From NCBI GenBank assembly GCA_041687435.1, contig JAWLBX010000012.1:51560-115559 (forward strand): 64,000 nt of DNA, given 5' to 3'. The position numbers and the translations under genes were made by a program. Under the pieces are notes generated by a model. The model was not told where the DNA came from, made no database searches, and saw nothing but the letters and a program-made list of their open reading frames with translations. How positions within the stretch are numbered: position 1 is the first letter of the stretch; the number at the start of each line of letters is the position of its first letter. Of the stretch, positions 33,116-41,677 are shown in pieces. Origin of the DNA: JACKII01 sp041687435. GTDB lineage: Bacteria; Pseudomonadota; Alphaproteobacteria; Bin95.

Positions 33116-36046
33116 ATGCCAGACGGCTATACCCCCGCCAGCGTCCTGCAAACCGGCAAGCGTGTCGGCGACAGCCGCTTGGCCGAACGCCTGCGCCGCG
33201 AGGTGGAAGGCGACGTGCTGTTCGGCGCGTTCGACCGCGGCCGCTATGCGACCGACGCCAGCATTTACCAGGTCGAGCCGATCGGCGTGGTCCGCGCGAA
33301 ATCGGTCGCCGACATCCAGGCGGTTCTGACCCTGGCGCGCGAGGAAGGCGTCACCGTCCTGCCGCGCGGCGGCGGAACCTCGCAGTGCGGCCAGACAGTG
33401 GGCGAGAGTATCGTCGTGGACTGCGCCCGCTGGTTCAACGGCCAGACGGCGCTGGATGTAGAGAACCGCCGCGTTCGCGTCCGCCCTGGCATGGTGCTGG
33501 GGCAACTCAACAAGGCGCTGGCGAAACGCGGCCTGTTCTTCCCTATCGACCCGTCCACCGCCAGCCGCGCCACCATTGGAGGCATGGCGGCGAACAATTC
33601 CAGCGGCGCGCGCTCGATCCGCTACGGCCTGACCGTAGACAATGTGCGCAGCATCGACGCGATCCTGGCGGATGGCTCGGCGCACCATTTCGGTTGGGTG
33701 CCGGGCAATCTCGATGGCGGCCAGGGCTCGCCCGGCTATGTCGAACTCGTGCAGAAGATGCGCAAACTGGCGATCACCAACAGCGATGAATTAAAGGCGC
33801 GCATTCCGAAGGTGCTGCGCCATGTCGCCGGCTACAACCTGCACCGCGTCGATCCCGCCGGCCACAACATGGCGAACCTGCTGGTCGGTTCCGAAGGCAC
33901 GCTCGCCTTCTTCACGGGCCTGGAGCTGGACTTGCAGCCGGTGCCGGCGAGAAAGGTGCTGGGCGTCTGCCACTTCCCCACCTTCCGAAGCGCGATGGAG
34001 GCGACCAGGGAACTGGTCACGCTCGGCCCCGATGCGGTCGAACTGGTGGACAACACCATTCTGACCCTGTCACGCGAGATGCCCCAGTTCGCGGCCACCA
34101 TGGCGGAGGTGGTGCGCGGCAACCCAGATTGCCTGCTACTGGTGGAATTTTCCGGCGAAGATGCGGGCGACCTCGCCGCCAAGCTGGATGCACTGGAAGC
34201 CAAGATGGCGGACCTCGGCCACGACCGGGCAGTCGTGCGCGTCACGGACGGCGCCTGGCAGGGCCGGGTCTGGAGCGTACGGGAGGCCGGGCTCAACATC
34301 GTCATGTCGATGAAGTCGGCAGGCAAGCCGATCAGCTTCATCGAGGACTGCGCCATCCCGCTGGAGCATCTGGCGGACTTCACCACGCGGCTCACCGAGC
34401 TGTTCGAGGCGAACGGTACCTCCGGCACCTGGTATGCGCACGCGAGCGTCGGGCTGCTGCACGTCCGGCCGGTGATCAACCTGAAGCAGGAGGCCGGGGC
34501 CAGGCAGATGCGCGCCATCGCGGAGGGCGCGTTCGATCTGGTGGCGGAATACGGCGGCAGCCATTCCGGCGAGCACGGCGACGGCTTCGTCCGCTCCGAA
34601 TTCACGGAAAAGATGCTGGGGCCGCAGCTTGCCCGCACCTATGAGCAGGTGAAGGACACGTTCGACCCGCAGGGACTGTTCAACCCCGGCACGGTGGTCC
34701 GCCCGCCGCGCATGGACGACCGCGACCTGTTCCGCTTCAAGCCTGGCTACCGTGAGGAGCCTTTGCAAACCGCGCTGGACTGGAGCGAGTGGGGCGGCTT
34801 TCTGGGCGCGGCGGAGATGTGCAACAACAACGGCACCTGCCGGAAGATGGCGCCGGACGTGATGTGCCCCTCGTTCCGCGTCACCCAGGACGAGCAGCAC
34901 GTGACGCGCGGGCGGGCCAACACGCTGCGGTTGGCGCTCAGCGGTCAACTCGGGCCGGATGCGATCTGCAGCGAGGAGATGCGGGAAACGCTGGACCTCT
35001 GCGTCGGCTGCAAGGGTTGCCGGCGCGAATGCCCGACCGGCGTCGACATGGCCCGCATGAAGATCGAAGTGCTGCACCACTACCACGCCAAACACGGGTG
35101 GAGCCTCAAGGACCGGCTGGTCGCCAGCCTGCCGCGCTATGCGAAATGGGGAGCGCTGTTTGCGCCATTAATTAATCTAAATAGCTTAATACCTTACAGT
35201 GGCTGGCTGCGGGAGAAGGTCGCTGGCTTCCACCGCGCGCGCTCCCTCCCCCAATGGGCGGGTAGCCCGTTCCGCAGCGTCGAGGCCGGGACATGGCCGC
35301 TCGCGGGCAATGGCCGGGACGTGGCGCTGTTCGCCGACACGTTCAACACGGCGTTCGAACCGGGGATCCTGCGCGCCTCGCTGAAAGTCCTGCGGGCTGC
35401 GGGCTACCAGGTTCATGCGGTAGAAGCAGGCGGCAGGCCGCTGTGCTGCGGTCGCACCTATCTATCGGTTGGCATGGTCGAACAGGCGCGGGTGGAGGCG
35501 AAACGCACGGTCGAAGCGCTAAAGCCTTATGTGGAGGCCGGCGTGCCGGTGGTGGGGCTGGAGCCAGCCTGTCTGCTAACGTTAAGGGATGAGTTCCACG
35601 CGATGCTGCACGGCCCCGATACGGAGGCCCTGTCGGCCAAGGCATACATGCTGGAGGAATTTCTGGCCGATGAGGCGATGGCCGGGCGGCTGCAACTGGC
35701 CCTGAAGCCGCTCGCACAATCGAAAGCCCTGCTGCACGGCCACTGCCACCAGAAAAGTTTCGGCGTGATCGGCGCGGTGCAGAAAGTGCTGGGGCTTGTG
35801 CCGGGGCTGGAAACGTCACTGATCGATTCCAGTTGCTGCGGCATGGCCGGCAGTTTCGGCTATGATGCAAAGCACTGGGAGGTCAGCCAGGCCATGGCCG
35901 AAGCGAGCCTGCTGCCCGCCGTGCGGGCGGCGGATGCGGACACCCTGATCGTCGCCGACGGCACATCCTGCCGCCACCAAATCAAGGATGGCAGCGGCAC
36001 CCGCGCCCTGCATGTGGCGGAGGTGCTGGCGGCTGCGCTTCGGTAA
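33116..36046 (+). CDS. FAD-linked oxidase / Fe-S dehydrogenase fusion (D-lactate or glycolate dehydrogenase type)
   Basis: A 976-aa three-part enzyme. An N-terminal FAD-binding PCMH domain has VLPRGGGTSQCGQTVGE and NNSSGARSIRYG. A linoxidase-type cap has GEHGDGFVRSEF. A ferredoxin-like segment with CVGCKGCRRECPTG is followed by two CCG domains (PLCCGRTYL and SSCCGMAGSFGY). This GlcD-GlcF style fusion oxidises 2-hydroxy acids such as D-lactate or D-2-hydroxyglutarate, passing electrons to the quinone pool. I start at ATG 33116; GTG 33098 is an alternative. A short AT-rich patch near 35168-35190 (Leu-Ile-Asn-Leu-Asn-Ser-Leu) departs from local base composition. Confidence 0.9.
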   Translation: MPDGYTPASVLQTGKRVGDSRLAERLRREVEGDVLFGAFDRGRYATDASIYQVEPIGVVRAKSVADIQAVLTLAREEGVTVLPRGGGTSQCGQTVGESIVVDCARWFNGQTALDVENRRVRVRPGMVLGQLNKALAKRGLFFPIDPSTASRATIGGMAANNSSGARSIRYGLTVDNVRSIDAILADGSAHHFGWVPGNLDGGQGSPGYVELVQKMRKLAITNSDELKARIPKVLRHVAGYNLHRVDPAGHNMANLLVGSEGTLAFFTGLELDLQPVPARKVLGVCHFPTFRSAMEATRELVTLGPDAVELVDNTILTLSREMPQFAATMAEVVRGNPDCLLLVEFSGEDAGDLAAKLDALEAKMADLGHDRAVVRVTDGAWQGRVWSVREAGLNIVMSMKSAGKPISFIEDCAIPLEHLADFTTRLTELFEANGTSGTWYAHASVGLLHVRPVINLKQEAGARQMRAIAEGAFDLVAEYGGSHSGEHGDGFVRSEFTEKMLGPQLARTYEQVKDTFDPQGLFNPGTVVRPPRMDDRDLFRFKPGYREEPLQTALDWSEWGGFLGAAEMCNNNGTCRKMAPDVMCPSFRVTQDEQHVTRGRANTLRLALSGQLGPDAICSEEMRETLDLCVGCKGCRRECPTGVDMARMKIEVLHHYHAKHGWSLKDRLVASLPRYAKWGALFAPLINLNSLIPYSGWLREKVAGFHRARSLPQWAGSPFRSVEAGTWPLAGNGRDVALFADTFNTAFEPGILRASLKVLRAAGYQVHAVEAGGRPLCCGRTYLSVGMVEQARVEAKRTVEALKPYVEAGVPVVGLEPACLLTLRDEFHAMLHGPDTEALSAKAYMLEEFLADEAMAGRLQLALKPLAQSKALLHGHCHQKSFGVIGAVQKVLGLVPGLETSLIDSSCCGMAGSFGYDAKHWEVSQAMAEASLLPAVRAADADTLIVADGTSCRHQIKDGSGTRALHVAEVLAAALR

Positions 36047-36087
36047 CGCAAAGGCTTGTCGCCACTGCCGCGACCCCCAACGAAAAT

Positions 36088-36114
36088 GGGGACAACGGCG
36101 GCTCCGTCGTCCCC
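36088..36114. terminator. Hairpin terminator between convergent genes
   Basis: GGGGAC pairs with GTCCCC and ACGG with CCGT, interrupted by one A-C mismatch, around the loop CGGCT. On the minus strand it is followed by ATTTTCG, so it best suits the CBS gene. Confidence 0.55.
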
Positions 36115-36167
36115 AAAGTCGTTGGCCGTGGCGCCGCAACTGGCGGCGGCAGGAGGATGCGGGCAGC

Positions 36168-36578
36168 CTACCGGGAAACACCCTTGAGAGCGGCCGTGGC
36201 TGCACTGCCCTGCCCGCTGGCGGCGAGGTCTCCGAGGGAGACCATGCCCACCAGCTGCTTCTCGCGGCTCACCACCGGCATGCGGCGGACTTGCATCTCG
36301 CCCATATTGGCGGCGACCTCCGCACATTCCTGATCGTCGAAGCAATAGTAGACCGCGTCGGTCATCAGATCGCCCAACTGCGTTGCGTTGGGATCCTGAC
36401 CTTTCGCGAGCCCGCGGACGACAACGTCGCGATCGGTCACCATGCCGACCAGCTTGTTATCCGAGGCCACCGGCACCGCGCCCAGATCGTGATTGGCCAT
36501 TACCTGTGCAGCCTGCACGGCCGTATCGGTCGGGGAAAGGTATTGGCAGCCTTGGTTCATAATTTCACTAACTCGCAT
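36168..36578 (-). CDS. Two-CBS-domain protein
   Basis: A 136-aa protein made of two CBS repeats: MRVSEIMNQGCQYLSPTDTAVQAAQVM ending VGMVTDRDVVVRGL, and LMTDAVYYCFDDQECAEVAANM ending VGMVSLGDLA. Stand-alone CBS pairs of this type sense AMP/ATP or act on unknown partners in stress. GGAGG lies 5 nt before ATG 36578. The gene is divergent from the NUDIX gene; the 257 bp between them contain only short CCGGC-type inverted repeats. Confidence 0.9.
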   Translation of the reverse strand: MRVSEIMNQGCQYLSPTDTAVQAAQVMANHDLGAVPVASDNKLVGMVTDRDVVVRGLAKGQDPNATQLGDLMTDAVYYCFDDQECAEVAANMGEMQVRRMPVVSREKQLVGMVSLGDLAASGQGSAATAALKGVSR

Positions 36579-36835
36579 CGCAACCTCCTAACGATTGCTG
36601 TTGAGTCGTTCGCTGCCGCCGGGCTCTCCGGCTTGGCAGCGCGGGGGGAATCCTATCTACTCCGCCCGTAACCCACACATGGGCCACTGACCGGAGGGCA
36701 TCAACCATGGATTCCCGGCATCCCCCTTGCCGGCTGAAACACAAGAAACCCACGGCCCGGCCGCACCGGGGATGCAGCGCGCCGGAATAGAGGGTAAGAA
36801 GGTGGGGAACATGCCCTATCAAGGATTGACCTCCC

Positions 36836-37711
36836 GTGAGCGATGAACAGAAACAGCCCGTAACCCCGCGCCTGGCCGCCACGGTCATGATGCTGCGCGA
36901 CGGACCGAATGGCTTGGAAGTCTTTATGGTGAAGCGCCACCACGAAATAGACTTCGCCACAGGCGCACTGGTTTTCCCCGGCGGCAGCGCCGATCCTGGC
37001 GATTGCAGCGCTGTCGTCCGCGCGCGTTGCGACGGGGCCGGGCAATACGATGATGAAGAACTGCGCTTCCGCGTCGCGAGCGTGCGCGAGGCGTTCGAAG
37101 AAACCGGCCTACTGCTCTGCCGCCGCCCCGGCGTCGATCACGTGCTGGAAGCGGACGAGTGCGAGGCGCTGTATCACTACCGCGACAAACTGGAAAGCAA
37201 CGAACTTGATTTTGGCCAGTTTCTGGAGGCAGAGGATCTGATCTGTGTCGCAAACCGGCTGTCGCACTTCGCCCACTGGATCACACCCGCCGGCATGCCC
37301 AAACGCTTCGACACGCATTTCTTCTGCGCCCGCACGCCGGAGCGGCAACTGGCCAAGCACGACGGTTCGGAGAACGTCGACAGCGTCTGGATCACACCGT
37401 CCGAGGCCTGCGCGGCCGCTGATCGGGGCGAATACACCATCATTTTCCCAACCCGCGTGAACATCGAAAAGCTCGGCCGCATGGGCAAGGACGTGGCCAC
37501 CGCCATGGCCAACATTGAAAACGACAAGGTCGTAACCGTCCTGCCCCAGGTCACCAAGATCGACGGCGGACGGATCATGCGCATTCCGGCGGAAGCCGGC
37601 TATGGCTTCAGCGAAGTTTCCATCACCGGCAAGCCGGGCACGCAAGGCAAAATCCAGGTGATTGAACGCAACGGCCAGCAATTCGGGCTGGCGGCGCAGC
37701 TCAAGGATTGA
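36836..37711 (+). CDS. NUDIX hydrolase family protein
   Basis: A 291-aa protein with ATVMMLRDGPNGLEVFMVKRH, GALVFPGGSADPGD and a NUDIX box with the REAFEETGLLL core. The long insertion between the GG and the REAFEE helix, and the C-terminal region, resemble the NUDT19 (acyl-CoA diphosphatase-like) group more than MutT. Start is GTG 36836 (MSDEQKQP). It acts in the cytoplasm on a nucleoside-diphosphate or CoA derivative; substrate is unproven. Confidence 0.85.
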   Translation: MSDEQKQPVTPRLAATVMMLRDGPNGLEVFMVKRHHEIDFATGALVFPGGSADPGDCSAVVRARCDGAGQYDDEELRFRVASVREAFEETGLLLCRRPGVDHVLEADECEALYHYRDKLESNELDFGQFLEAEDLICVANRLSHFAHWITPAGMPKRFDTHFFCARTPERQLAKHDGSENVDSVWITPSEACAAADRGEYTIIFPTRVNIEKLGRMGKDVATAMANIENDKVVTVLPQVTKIDGGRIMRIPAEAGYGFSEVSITGKPGTQGKIQVIERNGQQFGLAAQLKD

Positions 37712-37717
37712 TTGCGA

Positions 37718-37788
37718 ATGTTGGGCCGCTGTTCATAACGGCAACGGCCCCCGGCGCACCGCTGGTCGCAGTGGCCGGGACCCAACAT
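37718..37788. terminator. Inverted repeat spanning the convergent NUDIX/dehydratase gap
   Basis: ATGTTGGG (37718-37725) is exactly complementary to CCCAACAT (37781-37788). The G+C-rich interior can fold further (CCGG near 37751 with CCGG near 37775). It occupies nearly the whole 76-bp gap, so it is a candidate bidirectional terminator. Confidence 0.4.
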
Positions 37789-39566
37789 CAGTGCGAATGC
37801 CGGGGCGTCTTGTTGCGCACCCGTTGATACTTTACCGCCGATTCCAGAACGCCGCCGGTCTCCAGCTGCCCCACATCCCGGCGGTAGATTTCCTGCCACG
37901 GCGTATGGTTGTCGAATTCCGGCTGGACATAGGCGGCGCGGCGACGGGCAATTTCCTCGTCTGAAATCAGCATGTCCACGCGCGCGGCGTTCAGGTCTAT
38001 GCGCACGGCGTCGCCGTTCCGCAGCAAGGCCAGATTGCCGCCGGCCGCACTTTCCGGCGAGGCGTTCAGGATGGAGGGGGAGCCGCTGGTTCCGCTCTGC
38101 CGGCCATCGCCGATGCACGGCAGGCTCTTGATCCCGGCGCGGATCAGCGCATCCGGCGGCTGCATGTTCACCACCTCGGCCGAACCCGGATAGCCGAGCG
38201 TGCCGGTGCCGCGGATGAACAGAACCGTGCGCGCGTCGATGCCCAGGTCCGGATCGTTCAGGTTGGCGTGATAGTCCTCCGGCCCATCGAACACGACGGC
38301 CTTGCCCTCGAACACGTTTTCCTTGCCCGGTTCAGAGAGGAAGCGTTTGCGGAAGTCGGCGTCGATGACGCTGGTTTTCATGATGGCGCTGTCGAATATG
38401 TTGCCGCGCATGACCAGAAAACCGGCCTTCTCCCTCATGGGCTGGTCATAGGCCTTGATCACGTCGCGATTTTCAGCCTCGCGGCCCAGGCAGTTCTCGC
38501 CAATGGTCTTGCCGTTCACGGTCAGAGCCGTTTTGATGATCTTGCCCGCACCGATCAACTCGTTGATGACCGCCGGCACGCCGCCCGCCCGGTGATAGCC
38601 CTCGCCCAGATACTCGCCCGCGGGCTGCAAATTCACCAGCAGCGGCAGGTCGTAGCCATGGGCTTGCCAGTCGTCCAGGCACAACTCCACCCCTGCATGC
38701 CGGGCGATGGCGGCCAAGTGAATCGGCGCATTGGTCGAGCCGCCGATGGCGGTATTGACCGCAATGGCGTTCAAAAACGCCTCGCGTGTCAAAATCTTGG
38801 ATGGCGTCAGATCCTCCCACACGATTTCCACGGCCCGCTTGCCGGTCTCATAGGCCATCTGCCCACGCTCGCGGTAGGGTGCGGGAATGGCGGCACAGCC
38901 CGGCAGCGACATGCCCAACGCTTCTGCCAGGCTGTTCATGGTCGTGGCCGTGCCCATGGTGTTGCAGTGGCCCATGCTGGGAGCCGAGGCCGCCACCACC
39001 TCGATAAACTCTTCATAGCCGATCTTGCCTTCGGCATATTCGAGCCGTGCCTCCCAGAGCACGGTACCGGAGCCGACACGGCGGCCCTTGTAGTTGCCGT
39101 CAAGCATCGGCCCGCCGGACAACACGATCGCCGGAATATCCACCGTCGCCGCTGCCATCAGCAGCGCCGGCGTGGTCTTGTCGCAACCGGTCATCAGCAC
39201 CACGCCGTCGAGAGGATAGCCGTGCAGCACCTCAACAAGGCCGAGATAGGCCAAGTTCCGGTCCAGCGCCGCGGTCGGGCGCTTGCCGGTCTCCTGAATC
39301 GGATGGGTCGGGAATTCCAGCGCGACGCCGCCCGCCTCGCGAATGCCCTCCCGCACCCGCTGGGCCAGGTCCAGGTGGATACGGTTGCAGGGCGAGAGGT
39401 CGCTGCCGGATTGGGCAATGCCGATGATCGGCTTGCCAGACTGCAATTCCTCCCGCGTCAGCCCGAAGTTCATGTAGCGCTCGATATAAATCGCGGTCGC
39501 GCTGACGTCGTCTGGATCGTTGAACCATTCGGCGGAGCGCAGGCGGCGTTTTGGCTGGTCGGTCAT
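37788..39566 (-). CDS. IlvD/Edd family dehydratase (sugar-acid dehydratase type)
   Basis: A 592-aa Fe-S dehydratase. Cluster cysteines are visible in SDLSPCNRIH, LMTGCDKTTPALLMAAA and SMGHCNTMGTATTM; SGGPMLDGNYKGRR and AIGGSTNAPIHLAAIARHA are substrate and cluster motifs. The N-terminus LRSAEWFNDPDDVSATAIYIERYMNFG is that of the L-arabinonate/D-xylonate/galactonate dehydratase group rather than biosynthetic dihydroxy-acid dehydratase IlvD. It probably dehydrates a sugar acid to the 2-keto-3-deoxy acid. A DHDPS-like aldolase that could act next is at 30916 but is not adjacent. Confidence 0.85.
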   Translation of the reverse strand: MTDQPKRRLRSAEWFNDPDDVSATAIYIERYMNFGLTREELQSGKPIIGIAQSGSDLSPCNRIHLDLAQRVREGIREAGGVALEFPTHPIQETGKRPTAALDRNLAYLGLVEVLHGYPLDGVVLMTGCDKTTPALLMAAATVDIPAIVLSGGPMLDGNYKGRRVGSGTVLWEARLEYAEGKIGYEEFIEVVAASAPSMGHCNTMGTATTMNSLAEALGMSLPGCAAIPAPYRERGQMAYETGKRAVEIVWEDLTPSKILTREAFLNAIAVNTAIGGSTNAPIHLAAIARHAGVELCLDDWQAHGYDLPLLVNLQPAGEYLGEGYHRAGGVPAVINELIGAGKIIKTALTVNGKTIGENCLGREAENRDVIKAYDQPMREKAGFLVMRGNIFDSAIMKTSVIDADFRKRFLSEPGKENVFEGKAVVFDGPEDYHANLNDPDLGIDARTVLFIRGTGTLGYPGSAEVVNMQPPDALIRAGIKSLPCIGDGRQSGTSGSPSILNASPESAAGGNLALLRNGDAVRIDLNAARVDMLISDEEIARRRAAYVQPEFDNHTPWQEIYRRDVGQLETGGVLESAVKYQRVRNKTPRHSH

Positions 39567-39576
39567 GGCGGTTCCC

Positions 39577-40302
39577 CTAGTGGTTGTTCGGCGACGGCTT
39601 TTCTGCCGTCAGCACAAGAAAGGCCGCGCCTGCGGTCGTGAGGCGGCCGATCGCGGAATCTAACGGGGCCAACAGCTTGGCCGCAATGCCGAAGGGCGGA
39701 TAGAAGATTGCCCCCTTGACCAAGGCATTCCGCAACCCCGCGGCTTTTGCCAGTGCCAGCAATTCGCGCCGGCTTCGGAATTCGGCTTTCCGCCACACGG
39801 TCGAACCGAACCAGCCCCGAACGCGGCGCGCTGTCGCCCAGAAACTCCAACGGTTGAGTTCGCCCAGCATCAGTTGCCCGCCGGGCCGCACGCATCGCAC
39901 CAGTTCCCGCGCCGCGCGTTCGGCATCGCTGACGAAGCACATCACCGCAACCGTCATCACCACATCGAAGGTTTCGCTTTCGAACGGCAGCGCGTCGATT
40001 TCGCCGGTGTGCAGGTCCAGTTTCACGCCCGCTGCATCCGCGCGGTCTCTGGCGGCGGCCAGCATTTGCGCCGATGCATCTATACCGGTTACATCCGCCC
40101 CCATTTGCGCCAGCTTCACGGCAAGAATGCCATCGCCGCAACCCACATCCAGAATGCGTTTGCCTTGAACAGAGCCGAGACAGGCCAGAAGCAGCCGCTC
40201 CTCCAAGGCATCGGTGATCCGCCCGAGCGTGCTGCCGCGCCAGGTGCCATAGGCAGCGGGCAGCGCTTCGATTGCGTCTTTTGCTTCCCGAGCCTGCGTC
40301 AT
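39577..40302 (-). CDS. SAM-dependent methyltransferase, class I
   Basis: A 241-aa protein with the Rossmann SAM site ILDVGCGDGILAVKLA, the acidic end of strand 2 in VTGIDASAQML, and FDVVMTVAVMCFVSD and RCVRPGGQLMLGE later in the fold. Substrate is unknown; the sequence resembles UbiE/Methyltransf_11 members. Start ATG 40302 has GGAG 10 nt upstream. It precedes the dehydratase on the same strand by 10 nt, so they likely share a transcript. Confidence 0.85.
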   Translation of the reverse strand: MTQAREAKDAIEALPAAYGTWRGSTLGRITDALEERLLLACLGSVQGKRILDVGCGDGILAVKLAQMGADVTGIDASAQMLAAARDRADAAGVKLDLHTGEIDALPFESETFDVVMTVAVMCFVSDAERAARELVRCVRPGGQLMLGELNRWSFWATARRVRGWFGSTVWRKAEFRSRRELLALAKAAGLRNALVKGAIFYPPFGIAAKLLAPLDSAIGRLTTAGAAFLVLTAEKPSPNNH

Positions 40303-40534
40303 TGGTTCCACTCCAACGCCTGCATTGGATTGCGCTGCGCATGCCAGCCCCGCCGACAGAGTGGCCAGCCCTTGCTTCCCCATTATTGCCGCAGTCCGGC
40401 CCGATCGGGGCAACATATTTCTTCAAACGACCCTGAAAGTTCCAAATTCCTGCCAGGATCGCTGGCCATTGTCCGTCCTCGTGATCGGACGGAATGTCCG
40501 GTCGGCAACAGTACCAACTTTGAGGACGACGAAC

Positions 40535-40762
40535 ATGAACAAACTTTGGACCGTTCTTGCCACCGCAGGCTTCCTGCTGGCCGGCCCCGCCCTCGCTGCC
40601 GGCGTGGCTTTCGAGGACGCCGATACCAACGGTGACGGCGCCGTCTCCATGGACGAAGCCAAAGCCGTCATGCCGGACCTGACCGCAGAACAATTTGCCG
40701 CTGCAGACGGCAATGCCGATGGCGTTCTTTCCAGCGATGAGTTCGGCGGCCTCGGCAACTAA
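40535..40762 (+). CDS. Small exported EF-hand protein
   Basis: 75 aa: signal peptide LWTVLATAGFLLAGPALAAG, then two EF-hand calcium loops, DADTNGDGAVSMDE and ADGNADGVLSSDE, each with Asp/Asn at positions 1, 3 and 5 and Glu at 12. It is a periplasmic calcium-binding protein like calmodulin-like bacterial EF-hand proteins; its partner is unknown. GAGG lies 8 nt before ATG 40535. A strong terminator follows. Confidence 0.85.
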   Translation: MNKLWTVLATAGFLLAGPALAAGVAFEDADTNGDGAVSMDEAKAVMPDLTAEQFAAADGNADGVLSSDEFGGLGN

Positions 40763-40797
40763 GCCATCGCCTGCCATTCACTCCCCGACATCACTTG

Positions 40798-40830
40798 CCC
40801 CGGCGCCGCCTCGCGCCGGGGCATTTTGTT
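40798..40830 (+). terminator. Intrinsic terminator after the EF-hand gene
   Basis: CCCCGGCGC pairs with GCGCCGGGG (9 bp, perfect) around CGCCTC, followed by CATTTTGTT. Confidence 0.8.
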
Positions 40831-40902
40831 GCGCGTTGGCAACGGCGGCACGAGCGGTTAAACTGTTTCGCAGTCCCTCGCCCATTCGGAACGCCGCTTG
40901 CC

Positions 40903-41589
40903 ATGACCAGCTACGCCATCCCGCCGCTTGCCCCCATCACCCTGCCGATCGACGGCACAGACGAAGTCTTTCCCGTCGCCCGCGTTTTTTGCATCGGCCG
41001 CAACTATGCGGAACACGCCCGCGAGATGGGGCACGATCCCGACCGCGAGCCGCCGTTCTTTTTCATGAAACCGGCAACCAGCATCACCACAAAGGGCGAG
41101 TTTCCTTACCCGCCCGGCACATCCGACGTGCATCACGAGATGGAAATGATCGTCGCGCTGGCAAAGGGCGGCCGTGATATCCCAGAGAACGAAGCGCTGG
41201 ACTGCGTCTATGGCTACGGCGTCGGCCTGGACATGACCCGGCGCGACCTGCAGGGAGAGGCCAAAAAACTAGGCCGCCCGTGGGAAATCGGCAAAGCGTT
41301 CGACTGCGCCGCACCGTGCAGCGGCCTGAAGCGGGCTGCCGACATCGGCCACCCCGCAACGAACCGCATCACGCTGGACGTGAACGGCAAGCGCCGGCAG
41401 GACAGCACGCTCGACAAGATGATTTGGAATGTGCCGGAAACCATCGCCTATATCAGCCGCTATTTCGAACTGCTCCCGGGCGACATCATCATGACCGGCA
41501 CGCCGGAAGGCGTCGCCGCCGTGGTGAAGGGCGACCGGCTGGTGGGCGAGGTCGAAGGCGTGGGGCGGCTGGAGGTCACGGTCGCCTGA
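40903..41589 (+). CDS. Fumarylacetoacetate hydrolase family protein
   Basis: A 228-aa FAH-fold enzyme: VARVFCIGRNYAEHAREMG, PFFFMKPATSI, metal-binding residues in VHHEMEMIVALAKGG, GYGVGLDMTRRDLQ, KAFDCAAPCSG and the closing MTGTPEGVAAV. Short FAH proteins are acylpyruvate hydrolases, oxaloacetate decarboxylases or maleylpyruvate hydrolases/isomerases; the sequence is close to the short fumarylpyruvate/acylpyruvate hydrolase type. ATG 40903 was chosen because family homology begins near it. Confidence 0.85.
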   Translation: MTSYAIPPLAPITLPIDGTDEVFPVARVFCIGRNYAEHAREMGHDPDREPPFFFMKPATSITTKGEFPYPPGTSDVHHEMEMIVALAKGGRDIPENEALDCVYGYGVGLDMTRRDLQGEAKKLGRPWEIGKAFDCAAPCSGLKRAADIGHPATNRITLDVNGKRRQDSTLDKMIWNVPETIAYISRYFELLPGDIIMTGTPEGVAAVVKGDRLVGEVEGVGRLEVTVA

Positions 41590-41677
41590 CCGTCCCTCAA
41601 AAGCGTTAAAGACGCGGGCAAGGCTTAGCCGCTATAGTCCCCGCACCTTACAAACGCGGCAGGGAGCGGCAGCCCAT